A DNA stretch of 64,000 nucleotides from Cercophora sp. LCS_1. Taxonomy: Eukaryota > Ascomycota > Sordariomycetes > Sordariales > Lasiosphaeriaceae. The stretch spans positions 1-64,000 of the forward strand of contig JAPZLL010000041.1 of NCBI GenBank assembly GCA_036250225.1. Reading direction: 5' to 3'. A model generated the notes under the pieces. That model saw only the letters and a list, made by a program, of their open reading frames with translations. It was not told where the DNA came from and ran no database searches. This document shows positions 10,821 to 22,618 of this stretch, piece by piece. The position numbers and the translations under genes are program-made. Position 1 is the stretch's first letter. Every line of letters begins with the position of its first letter.

Positions 10821-13329
10821 TGGAACACAGTCATAAACTTCAATGTTGTAAGTCACTCAGACTGATACCATGCGAATAGCATTTCTATTGACTCTCGAGA
10901 CCTGGGGCTACCTAGGCATTTAGGTATTTATGAGGATACAAGGGAACCTGATATCACGGTTGCTCTCTCCTCCCGAGCCCAAGCTTGGGGACTGGCTGCC
11001 AGCTTGGGACCGTCAAGAGCTGAGATCTTGTGCTGCAGTTCCAGCCCAAACTCAAGCGAGGGGGGAAAAAGTTGCGAACCTGCGTGACGGTGAGCCAATG
11101 TTTCGCTGCCATGATTGTGCACTTCCGAGTCAGATCAAGTGCAGGTGCTGGAAGGTAGATAACCGCTGCAAACTGATGGGATGGTGTTCCTGCAGGCTCT
11201 CATGCAGGTTCACATGCCTGGCACCCAGCACTGCTCTCGAAAGCTTTGGGGACAACCCCTCAACGAAACGATTGGAAGAAACCTCGGCCCTGAAACAACA
11301 TGGTGAACTTGGCCCACCAGCACATTTGCGCTTCATCAGGCCCACAGCCACGCAGTCCAACGCCGTGACGACCCCAGCTTCTTGCACCCCGGCCCGATTC
11401 TACCAGCAGTCCGCGGTGAGAGAGAGCGACGGTATCGGACAGTATGGTGAAAGGCGTAACTTTAGGGGGTATGGGCATGATTTCCGTCTCTCAACCCTCG
11501 GCAATGTACAAGTACGGCTTGTCCCCGGCATCAGAGCCAAGCCAGCTGAACACTTTCTACATGCGGTCCAGCGGAGCACTTGATTGCGAGAGGTCGGGAC
11601 ACTTCTCTCCAGTCGCCAACGGTCAGCAGCTGCAGGTTTCTGCAGGTCCGCTGCCCTGCATCACATAAGGCTTCCAAGCTTGGGGAATTCCGGCCGAGCG
11701 TGGGCTTGGGGCCGACGCGGGGGTCACGGTTGGACGACCCGGCCCACCAACAGCAGAGGCCAAACCCTCCCCAAACGAATTTCATCCACGCAGGCAGGGC
11801 TACTCGGCAGCGCGGTACCTTAAGATACCTGGACAGGAGACATTGCGCAGTGCCGACAGCTGACATGCAACGCGAAGTGCCGTACCTACCTTGAGGTACC
11901 TGCCAAACTAAAGAGACATGAAGAAGACAATTGTGCGTATGTGTCATGATCGGAGCTTTCTCCGTGGCTGCAGGTACCTCACCCCACGACACAGCAATTG
12001 CTGAGATGGCATGCGAAACGCCCGAAGCGAGCATCAGCAAGCCGTTGATCTCCGGCGGCGACTTTTGACAAATGGATATCAAGTCCGCCGACAACCCACT
12101 ATCCTGCATGGAGGCGCCTCAACGTGCGCGGTTCGGTGTGGTGCGCCTCATGCCGTCGCGCTTTTTGACGCGACTGACCCTGCATGCATGCAGGTTGGCG
12201 TCACCGAACGAAGACCGGACAATGGATGCAGGTTGTCGGGGCTGTTTGGTGTCGCTTGATGCCGAGGCCACCCGCCGTTGGCGCAGCGGGCGACCGTGCC
12301 CCCGAGTCCCCAAGTTGATTGATTGGATGACGAACCAAGCTCCCCACCAAGCAGGTCTCCATGGCACTCTCCTCACACACGAGGCAAATTTGTCACGGAC
12401 ACCCACGATTTCCAAGCGTCATTTTCGTCCCACATCGATAGTCCTTTCTGTAACCAGGCTAGCACCTGCTCAGGCGTGTTCCCAAGGCACTGTCTGTCTG
12501 TTATTTTCCCGGCGCAGCCCTTGGGGGAACACTAGGCCTTTGCTGCCTCTGTCAGCGTGAAAATTGCAGTGCTATCATGCAGGTTGTTCGTAAAGCTCAA
12601 CAGTACTCACCAAAACACAATCGAAAAGTAACCAAAAAAAAAAAAAAAAACCATTGACTTCAGCCTTGACCATGGCTTGGAAGGCTGGTATCAAATGCAA
12701 TAGTGGTAGAACTTGATTGGACCCCCAAATGTCTCGGTGGAGGAGTTCATTTTGATGGTGATGACGCGCAGCCCGAGTCAGTTGAACACCTTCTGAATGG
12801 TCCAAACCGGCATCCATCACACCGCCTATCGGAGAGCAAAACCACCTTACCTACCTATGCATCCCCAATAGCATGACGTTCCTCAAAACTGAGAACCGGC
12901 CCTTCACATGAACGGCACTTCTCGACAGAATTCACTATGTTTGGCCACTACCAAAATGGCCAGGTTCCCAGAGTGAAACTCCGACATCACGACACGGATA
13001 GACAAATTTTTCACTACACGTTGTTTTCCTCTTGGATCAGCACTGCATCTTGTCCTCGATTCCCAGCGTCATGTCTCAACGCAGTTGGTAGAAATACCAG
13101 GATAAATTCAAGATGTAGCAAGATTTAAGATACATTTACTGGTCTTGACCCTCAGCTCATCGAATGATATCCCACGAAAGGCGGCGAATTTTGCCTTCCA
13201 TCAATAAACCAGTAGTAGCTTCCCTATATTCCACCATCCATTCATCAGACTCCGGCTTCGCCACTCAGCAACCCCTGTGTTGTGTTTGAAAGTGCGAGAT
13301 ATATTCCGACTCCCATTCCTGTGACTATC
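10821..13329. other. Long intergenic region, probably regulatory
   Basis: No supported gene. Two long open frames (10930-11583 plus and 11531-12109 minus) lack recognisable domains and have composition unlike neighbouring genes. Short palindromic elements of the GGTACCT/AGGTACC type recur around 11810-11980. A poly-A run lies near 12633-12650. The region sits between the 5' side of the zinc-finger gene and the 3' side of the F-box gene. Confidence 0.45.
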
Positions 13330-14295
13330 TCATGGAACTGGCAAAAAGACCTGAAAATAGATGCCCCGCTGGGAAAGCTCGTCCGATGCGTCTTTTACAT
13401 CGTCCGAGCTGATTGCGACCACCGTTTGCTGCATGTCCAACACGAGGGTCTTGAGCTTCGGGGCGTGTGCTAGGACCAGCTCCTTCGCCTCTCTCACACC
13501 AAAATCATCCTCGTAACTCACACAGGGCCCACCACTCTCGTACGTAAACCTCTCGAGGTTTGGGCACATTTTCAACAGAGCGAGTAGCTCATCGGCGTCA
13601 ATGCAGCTGTTCTCCAGCTCCAACGTCTTGGCATGGTGCAGCTGAAAGTCAAGCTCCCGTGCCGAGGTGCAGCTATGGAATTCAATCTCCTCGAGATTCG
13701 GAGCGGCCCTCAAGAGGGGCTCAACGGCTGCCAAGTCGAACCCGTACTCTGTGTCCCAGTGGGCGAACCTGATGGCCCTGAGTTTCTTCATGGAGTCGGG
13801 AGCCCAGAAATAGGGCGTGTCCGAGATGACGTCATTGCAAGACAGATATTCCAGGTTGGAACACGGCCCACTGATAACATCGTTAGGGACATACGAGTTC
13901 CGGTCCAACGGCTCCGGGTCCGCCAGTAGAACGTCCTCGCCTTCCAATGCCTTGGCTGCGGCGTCGCCTTCTTTGATAGCCTTTTCGTAGTGGTCTCCCA
14001 CTTCCAGAGGAACGTCGTACGGCCCGACATATCCTTCTTCCAGGTTGAGGATGGTGACAAGCCCCGCGAGATCGGGGCAGGTGATCAAGGTCCGTGTCAG
14101 AGACCAAGTGTCTCGGTGCGTGGGGCACCGGTAGAGAAGTCGCGTTGTCAATTCGCGCAAGAGCTTGCATGTCCGGTTGAGCGCTGCGAGAGTGGGAATG
14201 GCGCTCTGGTCAAAGAAGGGGAACTCGTCGTCCAGGTATAGTTGATCCGCGATGTTTTCGAGAAGCTCGACTGGGAGGTCCAGGAGTAGCGTCAT
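13330..14295 (-). CDS. F-box protein with leucine-rich-repeat-like region
   Basis: 321 aa. The open frame reaches 14430, but the F-box begins right after the ATG at 14295 (M-T-L-L-L-D-L-P-V-E-L-L-E-N-I-A), so that start is preferred. Residues 5-50 are the F-box, with L-N-R-T-C-K-L-L-R and the fungal L-L-Y-R-C-P motif. The remainder has spaced leucine-rich segments such as L-E-Y-L-S-C-N-D and L-E-E-I-E-F-H-S-C-T, as in fungal F-box/LRR proteins. F-box proteins bind Skp1 and bring substrates to the SCF ubiquitin ligase; the substrate is unknown. Confidence 0.85.
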   Translation of the reverse strand: MTLLLDLPVELLENIADQLYLDDEFPFFDQSAIPTLAALNRTCKLLRELTTRLLYRCPTHRDTWSLTRTLITCPDLAGLVTILNLEEGYVGPYDVPLEVGDHYEKAIKEGDAAAKALEGEDVLLADPEPLDRNSYVPNDVISGPCSNLEYLSCNDVISDTPYFWAPDSMKKLRAIRFAHWDTEYGFDLAAVEPLLRAAPNLEEIEFHSCTSARELDFQLHHAKTLELENSCIDADELLALLKMCPNLERFTYESGGPCVSYEDDFGVREAKELVLAHAPKLKTLVLDMQQTVVAISSDDVKDASDELSQRGIYFQVFLPVP

Positions 14296-14649
14296 ACTGG
14301 CTGCGGAAACGTTGGCGCGAAGGGGAAAAAAAAACCCCCTTTGTCGAGTTGGGGAGGAACAGGCGGGTACGCTCACAGAAAGACTTGAATGAGAAGAGTT
14401 GTTCGAGGTTTTATGCACAAAATCGGACAATACGAGAAAACAATGGAGGGAAGGCAGAAGCTTTTTCTACGGGGGGTGTTAGTGGTTCGTTTGATTTGGC
14501 CAGGCAGCAGGACCAACCACCAACAATCTTGATGTAACGGTCCCGGACTGGGTCCCTGAGAATTGGAGTATCGGAAAAACAAGACTCCGAGAGGGCAAAC
14601 ACGACTCAACCTCGAAGCAGTTATGGTTCCATTTTGGAACCAAGACGGC
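14296..14649. other. Intergenic, no gene seen
   Basis: This is the upstream region of the F-box gene. An A-run near 14329-14336 precedes the ATG on the coding strand as a T-tract. Nothing else is supported. Confidence 0.4.
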
Positions 14650-15265
14650 ATGAGAATGACGACAGTACATAAATGAAAATGATGAATTACTTATTACAAC
14701 TTGTCTGAAACACACCTGTGAACGCCCATAATGAAATCCCAGCACTCGTATTTCCCTTGATCCATTACCTATGACACAGTTGACTTATCGGTGATCCATC
14801 TTTACGAGCATCTCATACATGTAGATCAAAATGCACGGCGAGGCAAATGTGCGAGGCACGACCCGGCGGTAAGGGTAAAAACGAGGAGTTCATAAAATAG
14901 GAGGTGGAACTTACTCTTGGACAGGCATCACGGGTAAATCAATAAGGTATTTTGTCAATTATACAACTTCTCGGGCTAATAATAGGTAGCTGGGGCAGGT
15001 GGGAGGCTTAAATACCTACCAAAGTAGAATTCTATAACTAGCTAGGATACTCCATGGCCCGTACCACCCTGGGGATCGCCACAGAGTAGGGATGACCACT
15101 GGTGTATAGTGCATAAAATATGGGATTGCCCCAGGGTACCTATGGCCAAATCCCAGGATGGGGTCAAATCCCAGCCGATCCCAGCATACCAAAAATCCGC
15201 CCGGGACCCCGCCAAAAAGAAAAGGATCGATTTATTGCATTTCATCGCTTTGCATCACAACTTAC
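14650..15265 (+). repeat. Internally deleted copy of a dispersed repeat (copy 1)
   Basis: Bases 14650-14814 match the reverse complement of about 26041-26198. Bases about 14835-15265 match the reverse complement of about 23665-24130. In the other locus these two blocks are separated by about 1.9 kb holding the NB-ARC relic, so this copy retains only the two flanks. Shared landmarks include TAGAATTCTAT, a GTATAGTRCATAAAATA stretch, a CCAAATCCCAGGATGGGG stretch and an AAAATCCGCCCG end. Differences from copy 2 are mostly G-to-A and C-to-T transitions, as expected of repeat-induced point mutation. Confidence 0.8.
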
Positions 15266-15992
15266 AACCATTGCATCAATTATTAATTTCCGCCTTACAC
15301 TTCTGGCAATAAGAACTCACCAGACTTGTTCCTTACCTTCTTCACGAGGACTCCATCTTCACGAGCATCCCATGGCTCGTCACTGTCAACATGCATGTCT
15401 TCGATCCAGCCCGGAGTTGGAACAGCATGTATAACAAATGACATACAACCGCTGCAGCCTCAACTACACATGACATAACACCAACATCATACTAACAACC
15501 TGGTGTTAAAACCTTGCAACGTAAACCGCACATGACATCGACACATAGACTCCTGAAGCACAAAGCCAAAGGCCAACACATCACCACAGTAGCAAGTCAC
15601 ACGTTACTGCACAAAGACAGCTCCACACAATCATATATATTGAACCCTACTCCCCAACCCACACCTCCATTTCTCCCCCTCATCCAAGGATACATACAGT
15701 CTCGACCCAAATCCCAAAGCAATGCTTATCACACTTGATCCCTCAGTTGAAGGACGTCAAAAACCTTTCGCCCGCCCGCCTGCCTTGCAAAGCAACAAAC
15801 AAACAACACACAAAAAACACCCCACCCCAAGTCCCCAAAAGCCTAACCCAAAAAAGAGACACACAAGACCATACTCTTTACACACAATCATACAACCACC
15901 ACATCGACCTCCTCTTTGGCAGCCTCAGAGGGCCCTTCCTCTGGGCCTCTCCACCACCGTCTCCACCCCCTCTTAGCAAGAGTCAAAGCGCC
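15266..15992. other. Intergenic, 3' flank of the ApsB/Mto1 gene
   Basis: The segment is C- and A-rich on the plus strand with only short open frames. It probably includes the 3' untranslated region of the large gene that ends at 15993. Confidence 0.4.
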
Positions 15993-18900
15993 CTACCGAC
16001 CCTGCCGTCTCTTTTCCCGTTCCAGCCCCTCCCTCAGCGCGATATTCTCACTCTCGCTCGCATTGATGCGCTTGATGGCCTCTCCGCGATCGAGTATTCG
16101 ACCCTCCCTTTCAGCTTTGAGTTTGTACTCGAGATCCCGCAGTCTCAACATCCACTTGTTGTCCATGGTGTTTCCACCGGCACCACCGCCGCCGCCTCCG
16201 CCACTGCTCCCGCCAGAGTGATTCGATGCGATGCTCCCTTGCGAGGCCATGCCCGTCGGCTGCATGGGAACCTCGAGGCGTTCATGCTTCTCTGATTCGA
16301 GGAGGCCGAGTTCCTCGGCGGCGAGGTTCCGTTGTTGTGTCGAGGAGCGCGTCATGGTGGAGGAGCGGCCGAGGGAGGAGCCTCGACTTCCAGACTTGGG
16401 GATGCGGCTCGTTCGGTCTTTAGCCTTGGGGCCGGTCGGTACAGAAGGGGAGGGGCTGCCGCCCGGGGAGCCGTCGGCTGGATCGCCCGAGTGTGCGTAG
16501 GCAGCACGGGCGCGGACCTCGGCGGCGGTGCGCAGGGTGTGGTTTTCGACCTTGAGCTGACGATAAGCTTCCTCAAGACGGGCAAGGCGGTTTTGGGCTT
16601 CGCCGCCGAGGGAACCAGTGGCGATGGAGTTGCGGACGATGGACTCGAGGCGTTCGAGTTTCTTGGTGCGGAGGTCAAGGTGGCCCTCAAGGGTTTGGTA
16701 TTCGCGCCAGAGGTCCTTTTCGACCGACTTGATCTTGCTTTGGAAGGAGCCCATCATGGTCTCGATGGTCTTGATGGCTGCGAGAAGGTTCTTGCTGAAG
16801 CCGGGGAGCATCGTGGCGACAGCCTCGAGGGACGGCAGCGCGCGGCCGTTGATGAGGCTGTTGTCATGCGCCCAATCAGAACCGCAGAGGGCCGCGAGGC
16901 GGGTCCACAGGATGAGGAGCAGGTTGTTGCGCTCGGTAAGCTGCTCCTTGAAGGTAGCCTCCAGCTGTGCAATGCGCTTCTTGTCTTGGTTTTTGGTGGC
17001 CTCGAGCTCAAGGATGCGGGCGTCCTGTGAGGAGACCGTGCGCGTGACGTGCTGGTGCGTCTTCTGGAACGTCTCGAACTGGTTCTTGGAATTGCGATGC
17101 GCCTGGCGTTCCTTGTCCAGCATCTCGGCGAGCTTCCGGGACTCAAGGGCATGCGACTCCAAAAGGGCGTCGCGCTGCTTGATGATGCGATCCTTGTCGA
17201 CCAAGGAGGCTTTGGTGGCGTCGAGGTCGCGCACCGTGTTCTCGAGATCGCGCTGGAGCTTTGCGATGGACTGCATCTGTTAGCAGGGATGCGCCCCGAA
17301 GGACCAGGGGGAAACTCACCTTGAGCAGGCTTGACCTTGTGCCGTTCAAGTCGCCCAACGCCTCGCGCAGGTTGTTCTCCAGCTCGACCAGCCTCTCCTT
17401 CCATTCGGTCGCCTCGACCTCGCGGCTGGTGAGGTTCTTGCGGAGCCGTCGAACCTCGTCCTTGGCCGCCGACGCTTCCCTATTGAGCTCGTTGACAAAC
17501 TGCTGCACGTCTTCCTTCTCCCTATTAGCAACAATCTCGCGCTGTCTCCGCTCGGTGGCGAGCCGCTGCTCGAGTTCCCTGGCCCGATCCTTCTCCTCCC
17601 GCAGCGTCTGCTCGACATTAGCCAGCATCGCTTCTAAATCGCCAATGCGAATCTTGTCGCCCTCCTGTTCTTCTCGCAGGAAAGCAATCTCGCCCTGGCT
17701 CGACTCTTGCTGCACCGACAGACGGTTCGCCTTGTCGTTTGCCTCCAGCAGCTTAGACTCGAGATCCTCGAGCTCCTTATTTGCGTCGCTAAGCTCTTGC
17801 TCAAGCTGCTGTATCCTGCGGTGCTTGGCCTCCTGCTCGTCCTCGAGCCGGACGAGTGCGTCGCTCATCTTGCGCATCTCTTCCTGCAAGGCGTCAAAGT
17901 TTTCTGTCCGGTCGCTCAGCTCGAGCTGCAACCGCTCAATCTCCCCGTTTCGCTGGTCGGCTTCGCCCTCCAGCGCGTCAATCTCCTCCTGGGCCTCCTT
18001 CCGCAACGCCTCAAATTCGTTCTCCAGGTTCGCGTGCTCTTGTAACGCCTCGTCCCGCTCGGCTTGCAGCGCCATCAGGTCGGTCATGGCAGTATCGAGG
18101 TCCTCCTGCAACGCAGCAGCCAGCTCCTCCGCCTGGTTCTTAGCCTCGGCGGCAGTTTCAAAGTCCTCCATGCAGGCGTCCAGTTCTCGCTGCAGATCCT
18201 GGTTCTGCATTTTCAGCTCGTTGTTCTTGTCGCGCAGGTCGGTGATCTTGTTCTCCAGCCCTTCACGATCCGGGTCATCTGGCGGCATGCCCGTCACCCG
18301 AGTGCCTCCGCTTGCCCGCGATTGTGACCTCTCGTGGGCCCCGGCCCGAGATGCTGACCGCTCGAGGATACTATCAATTGTCGAGGGTGCTGGGCCGCCG
18401 CGCCGTTGCGCCATCTTGAGGTCCTCAATCTCCTGGTACAGCCGTTCCTTCTCACGATTCCTCGAGGTAAGCATCGACGTTTGGGCGCCAACCTCGCGAC
18501 GAAGCTCGGCATTCTCGTGGCGAAGCTGCTCGCTTTCTCGTCGCAGCTCGTCCACGAGAGTGCTACTGGCGCTCATGTTGCCGTTGAGATCCATGTCGTT
18601 TGAGTAGGCATTGTTCGAGAAGGCAGTGGATGACCGGGTTGGGGACATGGGCTGGTCCCGGTTCCGCTTGGTGATGTTGTAGATGTTAGTCGTGTGATGC
18701 AGTGCCCCTCCTGATGCTTGCGTTGACATCTCTTGCTTCAGACGGAAAAGTTCGTCCCGGAGACGGCGGTTGTCCTCATCACTCTGCTCCCTCCTGGCTG
18801 TTTCCTGTTCGAGCAAGTCCTTGAAGACATCCGCCTCCTCCTGGCGGCCGAGGTTTTCTCCTATCCTCTCGCTCGCCCTCTCACCAAGACTTCGCACGAC

Positions 18901-20772
18901 ATCAGCCATCCGACGTTTCTCGGCCTCCTTGTTCATGTTCTCCTCCCGGAGTCTTTCAATCTCAGTGATGTACTCTTCCATTTGCTCCCTCAGGTAGATG
19001 AGTTCCTCCTCGCGTTCCTGCGCCTCTTGGTCATAGGCGCTCTGCTCGTCGTCCGACAAGATGCTTCGCGCCGTCCCTGGTCGCTGGTCCTCGTCCTTAA
19101 GCTGTTTCTCCAGCTCCTTGCACCGTCGCCGCAGAACCTTGTTGTCCCGCTGCAAGACCGCCAGCCCCGTCTTGAGCTCGACATTTTCCGAGATCATTTC
19201 CTTAATACCTTCTTCGGAGAGTTTGTCCAGACGGTCGCTCAGGAACATGACCTTGAGCTTGAGGTCAAAGTTCTCCTTGCTCAGCCGCTCAATCGTGCTG
19301 CTCTGTTCTTTTAGCGTCAGACTCTTACCACCATGGCGGCTCGTGGTTGTCGAAGTCCCTAGAGAAGTCGTGTTAAAATCCCCCTGTTTCCTCGGCGTCA
19401 CGAGCCCGCCCTTTGTTTTGTACTCCTTTGCCAGAGACTCGGGAACATGCACATCTCGAACATGGCGGGCGATAACGGTGTCCGTCGGTGCCGTGAGGGC
19501 GGCCGAATTTCGCTTGGGCTTGGGTGTCTTGAGCAAGTCTTCGTCTTGGGCCGGGGCCTTCGGTCGTTGCGGCGAGAGGTTGCGGTCAACTTCTTCGAGC
19601 GTCTCGAGCTGGCCGAAGCTGAAGGTGGACGTGTCCTGCAAGTCCTCGATCCCGCTGGCCATGCTCCCCATGCTGATTGATCGCGACAAAATGTTACTCA
19701 TGCTGCGTTGCATTCCCAGCGACGGAGTGGCACCTCCAGACTGCAGGGCATAGTCAGTGCCCAGGCCTACCGTCACGTCGCTGTCCGGGTCAGTAGCCAG
19801 AGACGAGACTGACGAGCGCTGACTGGCATGTCGGCTACGCAGGTATTTGGACCGCTGCTTGGCCACCTTGAGTGCTTGCCCTGGCGTGTTCCCTGCGTCA
19901 AGGGATAGCCTCGGCTCTGCGCCCCCGTGTCTGAGGCTCCCTGGGGCGCCGTTGGAGGGTCTGGGTTGCGACTGGCCGAGATCAGATGCCGTCCCCGTCT
20001 GGTCCTGGCTAAAAGATTGGTCTTCCCCTAACGTGCCACTGCTCCTGTCTTCCAACTCTTGTGTTAGGCCCGCGCTCGCTTGTGACACTGCGCGGGAGAT
20101 GGTTCTAGCAGCCGCCGCGGCAGTCGGGGACGACGAGAAGGCTTCCAGCGACGACGTCGCGTTGCCAACTCCGGCGGCGCTTCGATCGTGACCATTGTCG
20201 TGTACTTGCGAGTCGTCCGTGTGGTTCGTGGGTGCGGGAGCCGGAGTTGCTCTAGGCAGAAATTGTGATTCGTCGGCTGTTTCGTTTACATCTTGGAGCG
20301 GTCGCGACGCGGGTCGAGGCGCGGGTTTTTTGGAGGGTGAATCGAAGAGAAAGGTGTCGTCAACACCGTCATTAGAGGCGGGGATCGGGGACAGGGGAGC
20401 CGTGAAGCTCGACTCGATATCTTGGAGATGTTGTCGGACGGCGATTTCGGCTTGGGAATCCGAGTGTCTTAGTTCGATACTGGGGCCGTCGATGTAGCTG
20501 CTTTCGGGGACGGGAAAGAGGGGCACGGGTGGTTTGAGAGGAGGGATGTTTTCTACTTTGATCGTTGTCGCATTCGAGACAGTCGACGAGGAGGACAGTC
20601 GCGGCCGAGTGTCTTCCAATTTCTCCTTGAGCGGAGAGGACGGGGCTGCCTTCTGGGAAAGAGCGCCGTCAGAGGGCGTAGAACGAAGTGCTTTGTGTGA
20701 TGTGGACGGTCGCGAGCCGGGCGAGTTGTTGCTCTCGAGGAGGCTCTCGCGAAGGCTGTCGTCTTCATCCAT
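15993..20772 (-). CDS. apsB: ApsB/Mto1-type microtubule organising centre protein
   Basis: Two exons (20772-17320 and 17276-15993) give 1578 aa. The 43-bp intron (GTGAGT..AACAG) is in phase 0 and replaces a false read-through tail. The N-terminal 470 residues are serine-rich and disordered. Residues about 485-560 match the centrosomin N-terminal motif 1 (I-E-R-L-S-K-E-N-F-D-L-K-L-K-V then L-S-D-R-L-D), which recruits gamma-tubulin complexes. Long coiled coils follow to about residue 1450. The C-terminal block (W-M-L-R-L-R-D-L-E-Y-K-L-K-A-E-R-E) matches the Mto1 C-terminal Mto2-binding region. In Aspergillus ApsB and fission-yeast Mto1 this architecture acts at spindle pole bodies and septal or cytoplasmic organising centres, and affects nuclear migration. 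A polyglycine run lies just before the C-terminal domain. Confidence 0.92.
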
Positions 20773-21869
20773 CGGGCGCGTTTTGTCGCGGGGTCGAGGT
20801 GAGATGCAGAAAGTTCAACATAAGTCACGGTCCCATTCCGGATGCGGGCCAATAAGCAGCAAGAGCAGCGGCAGCGAGGACGGTGAGGGCGACAGGAGGC
20901 TTCTTTCTCGTATTTTTGTTGGTCTTGTTGTCGAAAAGGGAAAAGGGCCAAAGGTTATTTTCTGGTCGCAACCGTGGAGGTGCGCTCGGGACGCCCGTGG
21001 TGGGCGACTTGCGAAGCCCAACCTGGAAAATGCTCCCAATCCACAGTCGTGACCGCGTTGTGCCCCGTGCCACCCCACCACACTGCTCGTCAGAATCCCT
21101 GCACCGTCGCTGCCCGTTGCTACGACACCCGCGGCGACGGGCGAATCCCTGCATCGCTCCCGAGCCGACAACCAAGTTTTGCTGCTTGATGCAGGGGCAG
21201 CCAGGATCTCGTCAGCTGACCAACGAACTGAAACTTGAGCAGAGGTTTGCGGCTGCCTCGACAACTGACATTTGAGTTTACGCTTGTGGGCAAAACTTGG
21301 GAATGCGCGACAGCTTGTGACAAGCTCACCCACGACGCCTCAGGCACCAGTGCAGTCACGCCAAAAACCCCCATTCTTCTTTTGCGCACCTGTCTACGAA
21401 CCCAAACAGCCATCCCTACGAACAACGCAGTTGCCATCACATCTTTGTGACGCAGGGCGGTACATTGGAACCGGCAAGCGGATTCGCTACCGATGTGTGC
21501 GGACAGTCTACATCAAGACACGTTAGCCGGAACCAGCGACAGCGTTTACAGCGCCGGAAGTCACATACACCTTACCACATTATCCGGTTTGCTATCGTAT
21601 GTCATGAATAGGAACGGCTCATCGGGCCGTTGTTTCGGCAGCCAGAACCACCGCCGGCGTGGGTTATGCTTCAGGTAGTATACCTCCTGCGTCCGCTTTG
21701 GATACACACTGTCGGCAGCAACAAGGTCATCAGCATCAACCGAAGCGTAGTCGCAGAGCGCTAGAGGACAATCTTCGTACTCGGGCAGGAGGGGTCGCCA
21801 AGAACTTGATGCCAGGTGTCAGCAAGACGGCCAAGTTTTCCAGCGAGCCTCTCGATCGGGGTGTTGGTC
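20773..21869. other. Upstream region of the ApsB/Mto1 gene
   Basis: No gene is supported. The first few hundred bases are probably its promoter and leader. Overlapping open frames on both strands show no domain. Confidence 0.4.
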
Positions 21870-22618
21870 CTACTTGATGAGCCTCACTCGGTACTGCTGG
21901 TTCATGTAGAGCCGTTGCTCATTCTCGCTACGGAGATGCTGAAGAAGGTCCGGAACGGCGTCGATGGTGATGTCTGGGATATGGGGGTTCAACCTTTCTG
22001 CCCTGGATACTCCAGAGAGCCGTCACTTACCAACTTTGGGGAGTTAGATGGTGGCTCTCTCGACATTTTGATGAAAGCATTGCTCCCGGTCAGAGAGAGA
22101 TGGTAGCAGGTGGTACCAGATTGGCTCACCGTGTGCTCCAACAGCGACTTGCTCAACCAGCAATGGGGATGCGGTATCATAGCGCTCCGGCCCGTGCTGC
22201 GCGTTCCTCCGTAGCTGAACAAACGGAGAACGGCCAGTTCCTCGGTCATCTCTCAAGCAAGAGAGTGCCTTGCTTTGCAGTCATAGCAGCGGACAAGCAC
22301 TGCGTCGAACAGGCCGCGAAGCCACTCCTCGTCTTCCCTTCGGTATTGGGCAACCCGGTCCAGGCCCATCCCCTGGCAAGGGAGGCAATCGGACTGGTGA
22401 GCAAGGTAACAAAAACCGTTCCTCTCTAGCGACGCCTAGGGATCCATGTTGCCTCGCATGCTGCGAACCACCGTGGTCTTTAGGGCCCACTCAACGTTGG
22501 TGAGCTTCACATGCTGCAAAAAAAGTGCCGCATTCGCTGCGGGGTGTAGGTAGTAGGGCTTCTCCTCGTCGTAGAGCCCCAGGTTGGCGAGGAATTCGAT
22601 CCTAGTCGAGAGGTGCAT
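21870..22618 (-). pseudogene. Decayed minus-strand gene, possibly AsaB/CmcJ-like oxygenase N-terminus
   Basis: Coding-like pieces occur in several minus frames. At 22618-22436 a 60-codon start reads F-L-A-N-L-G-L-Y-D-E-E-K-P-Y-Y-L then T-N-V-E-W and R-S-M-R-G, resembling the N-terminus of the fungal AsaB/CmcJ-like (GA4-desaturase-like) oxygenase family, but it ends early. Around 22380-22260 another frame reads V-A-Q-Y-R-R-E-D-E-E-W-L-R-G-L-F. At 22002-21870, after a TATCCAG acceptor, an exon-like piece ends R-L-Y-M-N-Q-Q-Y-R-V-R-L-I-K and stop. The frames do not join cleanly. Whether the pieces belong to one gene is unproven, and the family call is weak. Confidence 0.35.

Noticed and set aside
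10930..11583. 217-codon plus-strand frame with a cysteine cluster (C-R-C, C-K, C-S-C)
   Set aside because: It overlaps another long frame on the opposite strand, has no domain or signal peptide, and its composition is unlike neighbouring genes.
11531..12109. 192-codon minus-strand frame upstream of the zinc-finger gene
   Set aside because: No recognisable motif. The first codons are not a convincing start, and it overlaps other frames of equal quality.
14296..14430. N-terminal extension of the F-box/LRR protein to 14430
   Set aside because: The extension contains an F/K run from an A-tract and no family similarity; the F-box starts just after ATG 14295.
16332..17030. Long plus-strand frames opposite the ApsB/Mto1 gene (also 17261-18607 and 18733-19753)
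   Set aside because: They are antisense shadows of a codon-biased coiled-coil gene; conserved domains are on the minus strand.
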